Shown here in pieces: positions 36,006-48,667 of a stretch of 64,000 nt of DNA; position 1 is the stretch's first letter; each line of letters opens with the position of its first letter. The notes under the pieces were generated by a model that was given only the letters and a program-made list of their open reading frames with translations, was not told the DNA's origin and made no database searches. The stretch comes from Patella vulgata (Eukaryota > Mollusca > Gastropoda > Patellidae), in the NCBI RefSeq assembly GCF_932274485.2, contig NC_065884.2:23669622-23733621 (forward strand), written 5' to 3'. The translations under genes were made by a program, and so were the position numbers.

Positions 36006-36372
36006 CTGAGTATTTCTGTCCGTCTAAAAGTTGTCTTTGTGTTGTGAGTAATGTTTAAGGTTGTGTTAGAATACTTACTGTAATACAACATCAAACAGAT
36101 ACAAAAAAAATTAATAATTTACACACTAATAACGGATTATCTCCCTTCAATGCTTGTAATTTTTCAGAGCTCCCGGTGTTTCGTCTTATTTGAACGACTA
36201 CACACACTTTCCCCGTTAACCTCGCATACACTACCAAAGTAATCTAGCTGCGTAATGAATGAACGACCATCTAAATATCCGATCATTCTTACATTCTTAA
36301 TATTTTCAGGAAAAGCGTTCATTATTAATTACTAGCGGACTTAAACATATTGAATCTAATATTGTGAAATCT

Positions 36373-36410
<38 letters not shown>

Positions 36411-37299
36411 TATGTATGTAATTGAAAAGTAAATTACTGACTTCAGTGGATTGTTTGTTAATGGTAGATTAAGTACAGTCTATATTTAAGAGAATCCATT
36501 AATTACTAATATATGTTGACAGTATGAATATGTAACCCATGAAAAACAAGGTATCCTATAATATATAGGTGAACTTATACTGCCCTCTATGATCAGTTTC
36601 CCGCTGCTACATTAATATATTCATTAATATGTTGGCATCCTTCATCAAAGTAAATGAGATAGTATGTAAAGATGTTATACATCATTAAATTAAACACTGC
36701 AAAGTGCAATATATACTTCTAAAGATAATTGCGATGGGTTTTGAATTTTTAATTCTTAATTTTTAGCAGCTGTTTAAAACTAATGTATTACTTGCAAAAA
36801 CAACAGAAACGGGCATGTTAAAACACGTGCTTATGTATTTGCTTCTCGTTGTCCCCGATCTTCGAATTTGGTATGTCCCTCTGTCTTGTTACTTTTAAAT
36901 AAAACTTTGTGGGTGTTCTTTTTTGGGCACATTAATTAGAGAACCAACAGTCAATGCCAAGATTTACATTATAATTGTTTGATTTAGGAAGAAGTCCATA
37001 TCAAAAGGCTACGCCTGGAGTTCATGGCTGTAAAAATCAAGGCTGTTAATATGAGTTCCAGGCCTTTGTATACAGTAACTTTTATTTGTTTATCACACTT
37101 TGGTATTAATCTATAATAATTGCTACAATTGGTTTAATAAAGTAATAAAACGTTGAACCTATGTTTTCAGTAACTCACTTAATACACTATTACAATAATT
37201 GATAAGATAGTTAACACTCGTTCAGATGCCAACTAAATTGTCACTGTAACTTTTAAACAGGTTATTCTTAAGGTTTATGAGATAAACGACACTACAAGA
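36006..37299. other. Gene-free AT-rich stretch with a (CT)n microsatellite
   Basis: CT repeats occupy about 36374-36405. No coding sequence seen. Confidence 0.5.
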
Positions 37300-37547
37300 G
37301 AGATGGGGTTTAACGTTCACTCGACTCGACACAAACTAGGTCATTTCTGGACTAACATATGATTCATCTTCATTTCAATAATTCGCTAGCGCGTAGGGGT
37401 CTTTTAGCAGTGGGAGGAAACTGGAGGACCCGAAGAAAACCCACGAGGTTGGACAGGCAACCCTACTCCTTGTCACGTACACTTGACTCAATGACAGACC
37501 TTATGATCAAACGCACACTCGTTGACCATTCGGCCACCTAACCCCCT
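37300..37547 (-). mobile_element. SINE2 copy, inverted
   Basis: It starts with the inverse tail ATGGGGTTTAACGTTCACTC. The body AACCCACGAGGTTGGACAGG follows, and it ends in the inverse head (TTGACCATTCGGCCACC). The inverse B-box is partly deleted. Confidence 0.85.
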
Positions 37548-38704
37548 AAGAACAGAAGGAAAATATGTACATGTGTGTGATACTCTTACTCCCTTAATGC
37601 CTTCCAGTGATGCGGATTACCCGAGAGCATAATTACCTTGAGTTAAGTTCCCTTCAAGGTAATTTTAAGAGTGTCTCTGGATGGTCAGTGTTAACCAAGT
37701 ATTGCTGTGCACATGTATATAATATTGCCATGTTATATTTTCATATTGTATCATTGCTTGATAAAGACCAGATTTTAAGCCTCTAATAAGCAGTAATTGT
37801 ATTCCATAGAATTGTGACTTGTATATGTTTTGGGAATAGTTCTCCATTATTAATTGTACCTATTGGTACTAATGTAGCATTATAAACCCCTAGGAATGCA
37901 TTTCAAAATTATATGATGGAATATTATTGTTGTCCATGCAAAGAAAACCTAAGTACGTTAGAGAGAAAAGAGGTCAGTTTAACATTTTCCGAAGTTTGTA
38001 ACAGTGAACAGAAACATGGTTCCGTCAGTTTAAGTGGTTAATTTGTGGTTAAATGATTATTTGATCAGGATGTAAATGCTCTTATTTGACTGCCTGGGTG
38101 GTTCTTCTCGGTCCAGACCGGAAGTCGAACTCGGGACATCTAGTCGGGATATTCTAGCGACCTCACTAGTCTACTACCGAGCCACCATGCCTAATAGGGA
38201 TTTGCTAATTAACCAAAGACTATATTTTCGCAAGACGCTTCTGCATCATACGGAACAGTGAACCGTTCTTTTAAGAAAGCCAGTGAAAAGATCATTTCGG
38301 GAAAATGATAGCATAGTTATTGGCCGTATTGTTGGTTGCTAGGTTACATCCAAGAATAAATCTAGCGTATTAAGTTACATGCGCTGTATGTATTCAATTT
38401 CTGAAGAACCCTTCATCAACCTGCGCCCGAGATGCTATATGAAATGTATCGATTCCTAGAAGATCTTCTAAGCTGATATACCCTACCGGTAAACATCTCT
38501 AACCTTTCATTGACATCGAGCATCAGTTATAAACTAATTATACTAAACTTAGACATATGAATCGTTTCAAGTATTTCCTGATCCGAACCACAAATTGTGA
38601 ATTGACCGTCTCAATCTGGGGTTTATCTAAAATTACCACGGGTAACGGAGTCTCCAATATACCAGTGCTCTGGTTACCACAGTGCACACATCTTGTCAAA
38701 ACTA
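37548..38704. other. Gene-free stretch with one tRNA-like inverted SINE head
   Basis: At about 38130-38190 the minus strand reads GGTGGCTCGGTAGTAGAC, with GTTCGACTTCC-like B-box sequence further on. This resembles the head of a tRNA-derived SINE distinct from SINE1 and SINE2. A 12-bp inverted repeat (AATTACCTTGA) lies at 37631-37665. No gene seen. Confidence 0.4.
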
Positions 38705-38835
38705 CGGTGATAACTTGACTCAGAATGAAGTAATTTGAATGAGATTTTCAATATTTTCATTTTACATTATCTATTTTTGAGCTATTATAGCAAGAATGAT
38801 CAGCTCTTTATCTAAATCTGACATAATGTATCTTT
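38705..38835. mobile_element. TTAA-type MITE fragment (right end)
   Basis: It shares TTACATTATCTATTTTT and the end CATAATGTATCTTT with copy 1. The left part is missing. A SINE1 directly abuts the terminus. Confidence 0.65.
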
Positions 38836-39175
38836 GGCTAAATGGGTAAGACGCTGTCTCCCTAGCCTGGAGGTCGCGTGTTCGATCCTGCATCGGCCGA
38901 GAAAGTTCATCGGGATTTTCCGACGCGGTTTCCCCTTGTCTGTCGTGCAGGACGGAGGACCTGACAAGGATAGCTGTCTAGTCTTTCGGATGGGACCGAA
39001 AAACAGAGGTCCCGTGTATAAATTGGCGTGCACGTAAAAGATCCTTTGGCCGTTGGAATTCAATGTAAAAGTAGGCCATAGTGCCGCTGCCCGGGCAAAA
39101 TTTCCCTCATAACACACGTCTTAATTAGCCCAGTATAGGAGAAGAACAGTAGGACGCTAAACCCCATTTCATTTA
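38836..39175 (+). mobile_element. SINE1 (tRNA-derived) copy, nearly full length
   Basis: A-box region GGCTAAATGGGTAAGACG and B-box GTCGCGTGTTCGATCC are present. The body is complete, with tail CTAAACCCCATTTCATTT. Confidence 0.9.
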
Positions 39176-40077
39176 AACGGTGTTCAACGCTTCTAGGCGG
39201 TAATTAAGCGTCCTCTGTTTTCTAACTGAAGAATTATAGTTTCTGTGAAAGATTGTTCGGCTAACACAATACTTATGAATTTAAATATATTTGGATGACT
39301 TGTACTGGTATTCTTCATCTTGCTATGCCATCCCTCAACGTGATTTGTTATCCAGGAACCCTCTGTAATCCTTGATTGTCTGAGAACGCACTCCAGAGTG
39401 AGTTTCGGATCATATAGTTGATTGATTCATGAGTGAATATTTAAGATACACGTCAACTTATCTCATGTATTTTACTCATTTACATTGTTAACCTCTAACC
39501 AGATGAAGAGTACTAATAATGAATAATGATGCAGTCTATAATCCTTTGTTTACTTAAAGGACAATATTGGTGCCAGTCATTATCACATATGTGATAGAGC
39601 TGGTTAAACACATTCCAAATATAATTTTAACACAGAGATCATTGCTACGATAGCTGAGTAATACAGGTTTCCTGAATCGGAAGTGACGAACGCCAAAGGA
39701 AAACACGATTCATGCCTCGATATAACTGACTAGTTTTATAAAAAAAATAAAAAAAATACAATACGTTAGATTTATATATACAAATTTGATTTCGCTGGGT
39801 ATTTTTTTTTTTTTTTTTTTTTGGTGGAGCTGATGGTCTTCCTTCGTTGTCTCTTGTGGTACGTTAGTGTGTTTCCTACTAAGGCTTGGATTTTCTAAAA
39901 ATGTGTTCTTTTCCCTATCCCGGGGTTAGGGCGAGGGATTCTTATAACTAGTTGATTTTATTTACTAAGGGTTAGGGCTAGGGTTTGATATATTATTTGC
40001 TTTGGGTTAGGATGAAGAGTCGAAGACTGGTGTTATTTAGTCTAATTTATCATGCACTAAGATGTCGTTCAGATTTT
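39176..40077. other. Gene-free stretch
   Basis: It contains the second copy of the 29.9-kb repeat (39548-39690), a T-run at 39801-39822, and degenerate TTAGGG-like words near 39923-39990. I see no gene. Confidence 0.5.
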
Positions 40078-42240
40078 TTAATTTGGAATATGCAAATTAT
40101 AAGTTTCTGTGTGAAGATTTTCGGTGATTTTCCTGGAGATCAGTAAAGTGTTTTCTAATGATTTTGGATACACTGTTGCGATAAATGAGACTACAAAAGG
40201 AGCGATTGCGCTAGCCGTATAAATATTCAGACCGGGGATGGGGGGGGGGGGGGGTTGTGTTGTTTTCAATTTATCAATCCATAATTTTTCTCTTGTTAGC
40301 CCAAACGTTTTAATTTTTTCTCTAGTTTCAAAGTTGCACTTAGTCTTTTCTATTGGCGTGACAGTGAGAACGGGAATGTCATGGTTTGGTTGGTTGAAGT
40401 GAATTGAGACCGGTTTGTCTATGTCCGACCAGGGACCGTTAATTCTTTCTCGAGGTGCTTTTTGGGTCTCTCCTTCGTATTGTTTGTCACACTGTCTACA
40501 TGAAATTAGATAAATTATGTTTGAACTACTGCACAAAAGTTTGTGTAATATTGGAAATTGTGTGCCAGATGGTTTGTTATGGAAATGGTCGGATATATTT
40601 ATGATTTTTCATATTTGACATCTTGGATAGCCACAAGTTTTGGTTTTAACTGCTGATTGCATATTATTTGTTTCTTTGACGGCAAGTTCAGCTAGAGTGT
40701 TGTTTTTTATACGTCGGACGATAGCGTTTAGAGTATCCCTTTCTTAGTTTCCTAAATACCAGCGTACATGCTGCCTTAAAGTCGGTCTTCTAAATATATA
40801 TCCTATGAAAACGGAGAATCTGAGATTTTATGATGCCAGAGAAGGTATATTTTGGATGAAAGGAGCTTTTAAACAATAATTGAAGTGTGTCGGTTTCTTT
40901 GAAAATACTTGAGTTTCCAATTGGCCTGTGTTTTTGTGTTGCTACTTTTAAAAGGTAGTGTCAAGGAAATCTATGCTGTTATGCGGTTAATTTGACAGAT
41001 GGATGATGATTGTTCAGAATGTTGAAAAACGTCCAAAATTCGTCTAGTGTGTACGTCCAGGCTATGAAAACGTCATCTAGAAAACGTCCATAGAAATCTG
41101 GCTTTAATGGCCAGAGTGGCAGAACTTCCCTTTCCCACACCGCCATGAAGAGATGTGCATAACTGAGGGCAAATCGTTTTCCCATCGCAGTTCCGCAAGA
41201 ATGGAGGCACTTGGTCGTTGAAAGCGAATTCATTCCTCTTCAGGATTTCTTCGTCCGGTCTGGATGCCTGGGGGTTCCCAAGAAATGCTTTTCTAACTGC
41301 ATCAACACCTGTGGTATTATTGATGTTCGTGTACATGCTCTGGTCGTCGATGGATATCAAAATGGTGTGCTGAGGACTCTTAACTGTTTGATTATGTGAA
41401 TAAAATCATTAGTGTGTTTAAGGTAGGATGGGTGATGGCATGCTAGGGGTAATAAGAAATGGTCGATATATTGTGATACGTTGTATGATTTGCTGCCACA
41501 GTCTGATATTATTGGGCGTTCCTTGGGTAATTTATTAGGTATAAACCATTCCGTTTCTAGATTTTTATATATTTTTGGTAGCGTATAGAGATGTCGTTGT
41601 CGGCAGTCAGATTTTGCGGATAGATAATCATATCATTTTGCTGTTATGTATTCCTTGTCTTGCAATTCATGTAAGATGTTGTTTATTATGGTTGTGGTGT
41701 CCTTACAGATGGGTTGGTCTAATTTAGTGTAATGTTTAGGATTACTTACATAATTGTTTTTCTGCCTCAGAGATATAGTCTATTGGGGGCTATGGTCATA
41801 GGTTTATTAGTCTGAAATTCCGGGGGATCACGTGGCTAAGTGGGTAAGACGCTGGCTCGCTAGCCTGGAGGTCGGATGTTCGATCCCTGCATTGGCCGAG
41901 AACGTTCATCCAGATTTTCCGGCGTGTTTCCCCCTTGTAAGTGATGCAGGGCGGAGGGCCTGACAATGATAGATGTCTAGTCCTTCGAATGAGACGAAAA
42001 ACCGAGGTCCCGTATATACATTGGAATGCACGTAAAAGATCCCTTGGCAGTTGGAATTCGATATAAGAGTAGGCGATAGTGCCGCTGCCCGGGCAAAATT
42101 TTCCGCATAGCACACTGTATGGCGTATGCCCGTCTTCATTAGCCCAGTATAGGAGCAGAACAGTAGGACGTTAAACCCCATTTCATTTCATTTCATTTCC
42201 GGTTTGAGAAGTACGTCAGATAGTCCGAATGTTTGACATA
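40078..42240 (-). mobile_element. Penelope-like retroelement with reverse transcriptase and GIY-YIG parts (fossil)
   Basis: In minus-strand order, 42240-41400 shows an N-terminal/finger region with FGLSDVLLKPEFQ and APNRLYL. Then come reverse transcriptase blocks (QSMYTNINNTTG; GTAMGKRFALSYAHLFMAVW; FYGRFLDDVFIAW, containing the catalytic DD). The end is a GIY-YIG-like region (IIYLISCRQCDKQYEGETQ) to 40078. The order RT then GIY-YIG is diagnostic of Penelope-like elements. It is broken in several places and carries a nested SINE1. The 5' limit is uncertain. Confidence 0.85.
41824..42196 (+). mobile_element. SINE1 (tRNA-derived) copy nested in the Penelope-like element
   Basis: Full length: GTGGCTAAGTGGGTAAGACG head, TCGGATGTTCGATCCC B-box, tail AAACCCCATTTCATTTC. 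TTCCGG flanks it on both sides (41818-41823 and 42197-42202). The retroelement open frame continues across the empty site, which dates the SINE as younger. Confidence 0.93.
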
Positions 42241-43050
42241 TACCAATACAGTAACTAACCTCTATCCTACCTAGAAATGATAATTACTGTCAGATTTATC
42301 GCCCTTTGACCATTTGGAAGATATTGTGAGCGCTCTGATTGACTCTAAATGTATACACGGGTTTATGTCCATGTTTCGTTGTCTGGCAACCTAACTTTAA
42401 GACTTTGTATACAGTTTTATTGCTGTCTAGTGTTACAGCATGTTTCTTGTTATGTCTGGTTACTCAGTGTATGTATAGTTCAGTATAAAACTGGGATTTG
42501 TTTTTAAAAAAAGAACTAAATTGAATTGAATGTAGTAGCTGCCAAGGCTACGAACTGGTTATACGAAGATAACGGTCCGTGTCGTGGTTATCATGACATT
42601 AAAGAGAAGTGTAACCGAAGCAGGTCATGAGAATCAAGTTGAATGTATTGTCACTGCAGTATGACTAATATATTTATCATGTACTCCATGATTCATACCA
42701 AACAGGATTTCAATAAAGGTCAACGGTCATATTTGTTTACCGGTATCTAAATGAATTAGTATACATCCACAAGCAAGGACATGCAGACAAGTCACACCTC
42801 TGACTCTTGTCATCTGTTCGACTTGACTTTTATCAAGCTTTGATAAATATGATCTTGTCAGAAGTGCACCCCAAAAAGATGTCTTAAGATCCTTGTACAT
42901 GAGACAAACAAGGCGATGTTTATCTATGGTGTGAATATGATAAGATTGTTCGCGAGAATGTGAAGTAGAGCGAGGGTCTAAACTAGGGTCCAAATTCTGT
43001 TCGTCAAGAAGTTACCACGAAAAAAGCCGTTTCACTAATGCGTTGTTTTT
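42241..43050. other. Gene-free stretch
   Basis: A minus-strand open frame at 42727-42993 matches nothing I recognise. No further features. Confidence 0.4.
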
Positions 43051-43292
43051 CCATCTGGGTGGTCTAGTGGTTTAACGCGTGCACTTGAAATCAAAAGGAT
43101 TGCCATTGAGTCAAGTGGTGCGGTGTCGATTCCCCGCACCACGTGCGGATTCTGTCCAACCACGTGTGTTTTCTCTGGGTCGTCCGCTTTCCTTCCATTA
43201 CTAAAGACCCCTACGCGTAAGCTAATTATTGAAATAATATTGAGCCATATGTTAGTCCCGAAATGACCTAGTTTACGTCGAGTTTTCGTAAA
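43051..43292 (+). mobile_element. SINE2 copy, diverged
   Basis: Head GGTGGTCTAGTGGTTTAACG and B-box GTGTCGATTCCCCGC are present. The body AAGACCCCTACGCG and ATGTTAGTCCCGAAATGACC are conserved. The extreme tail is degraded. Confidence 0.85.
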
Positions 43293-45284
43293 ACTGATAA
43301 CATTTACTTCACTGGGTCCTATTTACAAAGATCAAATGTATCCATGTCAAGCTTCAAAGAATATTAATTGTCTTTTATATATTCGCTTGCTGGTGGTCAC
43401 GGTGGCCCAGTCTGAAAGACCTTGGCTGGCTAACCTGGAGGTCCCTATATTGTTTCACAGAGGTATTGCGAAAGCCTTCTTATAATCTGTATAAGATGAA
43501 GTTTAACCAGTTTTCTTTTTATTATCAAAGAGCTCGACAGTCCTTCTTTTTTACATCTCTTTGCACGAACATTATGTTTTAATACAGTGGTTATTTCCGA
43601 GGGAAATTTACAAGAAAATATCAAAAACATTTGCCTTTCGCTACGCTCAACATTCTTACCGCTTTTAAAAAACGATCGTACTCGGTCCATGTCATTTGGT
43701 CCACAGTTGAATACCCGCACATGAGAGTCACGATTTCTCAACCTCGTACTTTGGACTTGTGTAACTTGAATACGCGTGGATTGATTTATCAATAATATTT
43801 ATTCTATGTACATGACAAACATTGAAGTAAAAACGTTTATTGCGAGACATGGTCTAAGGTGACGCAACAAGTAATCCATACATCCACAATAAAAATACTT
43901 TGAACTTATCTCAGCTTGTAATTTTCTTTCTGTTGTTGGAACATTTTCATATGTCTGAATTGAATTGAAAAGACAATAAAATCAGATATTATTCTTTTTC
44001 AAAAGAACATACCGGGTTTGTTTTACAGATGTAAAGATAGGGAAATCCGGAGTGATTATAGTAAAAGATGAATACGTTATACTTTTCTTCCGCGTTTGGT
44101 TTAAACAATTCAGACAAATACCCATTCTAAACATAAGAGACACGCAACAGCTATAGTTATATTTAGTTTTCGAACGATAGATATGTATGACAAATACTTA
44201 GCAATATGATGCCTTTCAACTACTAGTATGTTACCAGGTTGAGCAGATCAGAGGACAGACAGGGATATCCGGGGTTGAAATTAAGATGAGAGAATGGAAA
44301 AAGCCAAAGGATTTTCTTTTGTTTTAATTAATCAATGGAAATTTACCCTGATATATCATGGTTACAATTTTCATTACAATTCATCAATGAGTAACGCTGA
44401 CTCTTAGTTTATTAGACGTCTTGTTAAAAAGACATCTATTTCACCTGTGACAAAGTGTTCCATAACTTGTATCGTATTATTTATTTAGATGCATCAAGCC
44501 AATATGAACCCCACCTGTGCGAACCCATTGAACACTACGTTGTTGTTCTAGGATATAAGCCATACTATCCCCTACATACACGTTTATTACATAATATATG
44601 CACGTATTTAATTACCAACTAAACAATTTCCAAATGCAGTGACAATGCTTTTGATTAAATGGACTCACCGAGTTCAGCCGCTGCCGTGGCAGAGGTGCGA
44701 AATGGTTATCTTAAACTTTTGATGTACCGTGTTCATGTATCGTTCAGGTTCCTGATGTATGTATGTTCCTGTTGTGTTTATGTAGCTTTTTCTTATTCTG
44801 TTCCCGATGTAACTAAATCCTATATGTGCGAAACTGATCTCTGTTATCACTAATAGTGTTACACACCACCGTCGTCGCCATGACATTCTCCATTTTACTC
44901 CAGAAGATGCAAATTTACGAACCCCGTATTCATGTTTTCTAATACTAGATATTTTTACAAGTAAAATGGGAAGTCAAACATCCTATATATATAATGCATC
45001 TTTAGGGGTGCATTGATTATTAGATAAAATACTTGCTTTAATAGTTTGAAAGTAGATAATGTAAAATGAATATATTGAAAATTTCAGTCAAGTTACGTTA
45101 TTCTGTGCGAATTATAAGTGTTTGAAGTTTTGACAAAACGTAGTTTGGTTTGTATTATCGTCGCTACAGTATTTAAGCATTATGTTAATAAATGTTTAAA
45201 ATAATAAATAACTTATTTAACATCTGAAGCCATAAAAAGACATAATGCAAGAGAGCGTGCCAAACCCTACCGAGTCAAATCTTC
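43293..45284. other. Gene-free stretch with small repeat fragments
   Basis: A SINE1 head (GGTCACGGTGGCCCAG) lies at 43393-43445 and a TTAA-type MITE fragment at about 44990-45085. A 115-codon minus-strand open frame (43445-43792) has no recognised family. Confidence 0.45.
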
Positions 45285-45698
45285 GACACACTAATGCCTT
45301 GGAGACACTATGCGAATTTTATTCGCCTATAGTTCGGCCAAAGTATTCGCCGCCGGAGTTGCTTGGGAACCCCGGTGGACACACAAGGCGAATCTCTGTG
45401 CCGGTTTCTCAGCGAATAATTCTTCTGAAACTTAATTAACGCATGTGTCGATGCGACATTAGTCATATTAGGTCGTCATTTTGTCATGTACAGCTTCGAA
45501 CGGTTTTAATCAAATTTGCTGAAGAATTCTAAAAGTCGAGACACTCTTCGCCGGAGTGGATACATTCGCCGAACGATTCGGTGGCGACAAATATTCGGAC
45601 GATAATTATTAAACATGTTTAATATTGGTGAATGGTGTTGGTACAAGCTCATGCGAATGTCCAAGTCCAGATTCGCCGTAAAATTTGCCTAGTGTGTC
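45285..45698. mobile_element. Foldback-like element with CGAAT-rich repeated motifs
   Basis: GACACACTA at 45285-45293 is exactly inverted at 45690-45698. Inside, variants of GACACACTAGGCGAAT and ATTCGCCG occur several times in both orientations. No coding capacity. The superfamily is unknown. Confidence 0.5.
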
Positions 45699-46272
45699 CT
45701 ACGCACAAGTAAAGACCGACATCCCGCATAACTTGCTTTGAGTATCTAAGTGTGAAGCCACGTATTTTATGATAGTGTAAAGGATTATTTCCGGCTGTAT
45801 TTGACTATGAAACATATCAATATGGTATACATATTACCAGTCGACAGGTTTAGAGCAACATAACGACACTGATACATGTGGTGCTCTGCATGGTAATCGT
45901 GTTCATGAAGATGTCAGCAAATGCCTATTCCCCTTGTTACGCAGACTTTATCTTTTCCGCAACTTTAGTGGGTATTGTTGTCAATGCCATATCCTTAGGC
46001 ACGGGTCTGGGATAAAGCAATCAAATATTACTTAATGTAAATTGCACCCTGCAGTGCTATTTAAATAATTTAGCACTGAATTTGAAATTTATTGTTCTTT
46101 AAGAAACAAATCCAAGTTAAGATATATCATAAAACGTACATCCTAATATACTAGTTATTGTGAAGATGTTTTTTTTATGGTTGGCCTCTTGAATTGAGAA
46201 CAATCATCAACGGCATTCACCACTTATACATCTCCAGATCATCCAGTTAGAATAGTTCAACAAACTGAAAGG
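45699..46272. other. Gene-free stretch
   Basis: AT-rich, nothing recognised. Confidence 0.4.
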
Positions 46273-46500
46273 ACCGCAATCTGGTCGTTTGGGTGGGACG
46301 AAAAACCGAGGTCCCCCTGTATACATTGGCATGCACGTAAAAGATCCCTTGGCAGTTGGAATTTGATATAAGAGTAGGACATAGTGCCGCTGCCCGGGCA
46401 AAATTTCCCCCTTAGCACACTGTATGGCGTATACCCGTCTTCATTAGTCCAGTTTAGGATTAGAACAGTAGGACGTTAAACTACATTCCATTTCATTTCC
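46273..46500 (+). mobile_element. SINE1 3' fragment
   Basis: It runs from GGTCGTTTGGGTGGGACG through GGCATGCACGTAAAAGATCC to the tail CATTTCATTTCC. The tRNA-like head is missing. Confidence 0.85.
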
Positions 46501-47329
46501 AATGGGCTACATACCATTATATATTTTGGGTTAAGTTAACTGTCTCGATTTAGCTGGTGTTTTCATCCGCTTATCAACATGAATCATGGTATCATTTTTG
46601 CTTACATCCTTCTTGACTGATTCAGCAAACCACGTGAATAATATTCAAAGAAAACCAAAAAAGAACAAAACAATATATTTCTACAAATAATTAAAATACA
46701 GTGATTTAAGTTTAAAGGTAAACTTTCAAACAAAAACAACATACCTTTCGCCGGCTTTCAAAATAGGAAAGTGTTTTCAATACAAAGGTAACATAAAAAC
46801 AAGTGCGATCATACTATGTACCAGGAACCGAGTATGGCGCCATTTTTGAACAACACAAATAGCGCTTTTGCTCCAGTTCCTGGTCAAAAACGGAGTTGAC
46901 TATGTGAGACATGGTATTAGAGAATAAGAGAATAGTTGTAATATAGTATATATGAGGAAGCAGGATTTGATCCATCATCATCTCTGACCTCTTTATTTAT
47001 ATACTATTTACTCATCAAATAACCATGCCAGGAATGCGCGGGAATTAATAACACAATGTTTCGCACCCTAATCTAGGCTTTGATATTCTAGTTTGTAAAT
47101 TATAATATGAGCTATTTAGACAATCATTGTATTAGTACTAATAAAATCAGTGATAGTTTGGTATATGAATGTAACATTAGTCTGTTATTGTGTTTATCTA
47201 GTTGCTCTCTACATACAGTAAGTCTGTTTATATATTTGTTTTTATTCATATTGTCGTGTAAAATTTAGACTCATTTGATTTTCAATGCATGCTTATAAAC
47301 TTGCGTTTTTCCTGGCGTAATATTGTTAT
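46501..47329. other. Gene-free AT-rich stretch
   Basis: No coding sequence or named repeat seen. Confidence 0.4.
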
Positions 47330-47612
47330 TTAAACATACATTATGCAAGAGCAAAATCTGCCTATTGCAGGTCTTTCTTTAGGCCTGAAATGTTATCTAA
47401 ATTATTAATTAGACATTAATTAACTTATCCAGACGATAATCAACTCCCGATGGCTTCGCTAGTCTGCGATGTTGATTGGATTACGTTCCGATTTGCCGTT
47501 CGACTTCCGTTCATAATTAAATCAAAAAATGGATAATCAAGACTATGTTTTTTTATCCTACCGACTTTAGTAAAGATGATCGTGGCTAGCCCCAATATTT
47601 AATCGCTAAATC
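47330..47612. mobile_element. TTAA-type MITE, copy 3, right end missing
   Basis: The left end TTAAACATACATTATG and most of the body match copy 1. The match stops at about 47612 where the GGCGCC array region begins. Confidence 0.75.
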
Positions 47613-47649
47613 CACTGGGCGCAATACGAAGCCAACGACCAACGTGTCC

Positions 47650-47935
47650 ATATCAGTATGGGCGCCCTATAACTTGATTGATGGGGCGCCCAAAACGGCG
47701 TGATCTGTGGGGTGCCGTATCCCGGAGGGTCGCTCATAATGACATGATTGGTGGGGCGCCTTATAATGACAATATATCATTGTCGGGTCGCACATAATGC
47801 ACAATGCCGAGTGAGATTGGTTGGGCGCCCATGACTTGATCAATGGGACGCCCAAAACGGCATGATTGGTGGGGTGCCTCATTCCGAAGGGGCGCCCATA
47901 TTGCCGAGATTGGTGGGCCGCCCACGACGAAATCT
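47650..47935. repeat. Tandem array built on palindromic GGGCGCCC cores
   Basis: GGGGCGCCC, GGGGTGCC, GGGGCGCC, GGGCGCCC and close variants recur about every 25-45 bp with ATGATTGGTGG or ATAATGAC spacers. The block CGCCCAAAACGGC occurs at about 47689 and 47851, a higher-order period of about 162 bp. Open frames here are by-products. Confidence 0.75.
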
Positions 47936-48040
47936 GCCATAAATAAGCCAACTGGAGATTGTAGGACATTTTCCTGGTTAAATTCACGATTAGGATGAGA
48001 TTGATTCAAGCCCGCGCCAGGCGTGATAGTCTTCAAAATT

Positions 48041-48667
48041 CAAACAAGTCGCACTCTAACCCGATTCCGAACTTTTCGTTTTTCCTAATAAATTATTATA
48101 GATACGCTAAAGTCGTATCCTTCCTTCAAATTTTTATAATGTTCATATCAAAATAACATAATACGAAAATATGCAAATTAAGCCTCAAAATTGAAATTTT
48201 CCGTCATTTTTATAGTTCCTCTCCTCACTTGCAAACCCTATTTTCCAAAATTTCTGGTGCCCCCAGAAACCCTTGCCCCTCCCTTCCCCAACATGTTTGG
48301 ACTAGCTACAGTCCTGGACATGCCATGCATATGACAGGGTATGCTTACTCTTTCCCTGACACCAACTCCACTATTGTGGTATTAGCTGTTTTGATATATA
48401 CTTTCTTAGGAGTATTCTTCTCTTTGTTTAAAAGATTCTTTCTCTGTTGTTACCTCATGGGATTCATTGCGTACAGTATGTTTTATAGCACTCTATTATA
48501 ATAATATATATATAAATGTTTTGTTTTTATCGATGACCTATATATTATAGTCCTATACAACAAACTATGTAAATAACTATAATAAAAATACGCATGTATT
48601 TTATGGAATGTCATCTTTATGTTATGGTGTGTAGACTGTAATATATTGATTGTTATGTATATTTCAG
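48041..48667. other. Gene-free stretch upstream of an isolated exon-like segment
   Basis: A plus-strand open frame at 48229-48501 has a hydrophobic stretch. Part of it (GGTATGCTTACTCTTT, after CCATGCATATGAC) resembles the 3' region of the retroelement at 53.6-54.5 kb, so it may be a degraded relic. No gene is called. Confidence 0.35.

Noticed and set aside
39920-39995. Interstitial telomeric repeats (TTAGGG-like), also CCCTAA words near 49125-49236
   Set aside because: Only two or three imperfect units each, too few to call telomeric sequence.
43445-43792. 115-codon minus-strand open frame
   Set aside because: No recognisable domain or partner exon. Length alone is not enough in a 64-kb window.
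47667-48036. Open frames in the GGCGCC array
   Set aside because: They translate the repeat (recurrent GAP/RHPT-like runs) and carry no independent signal.
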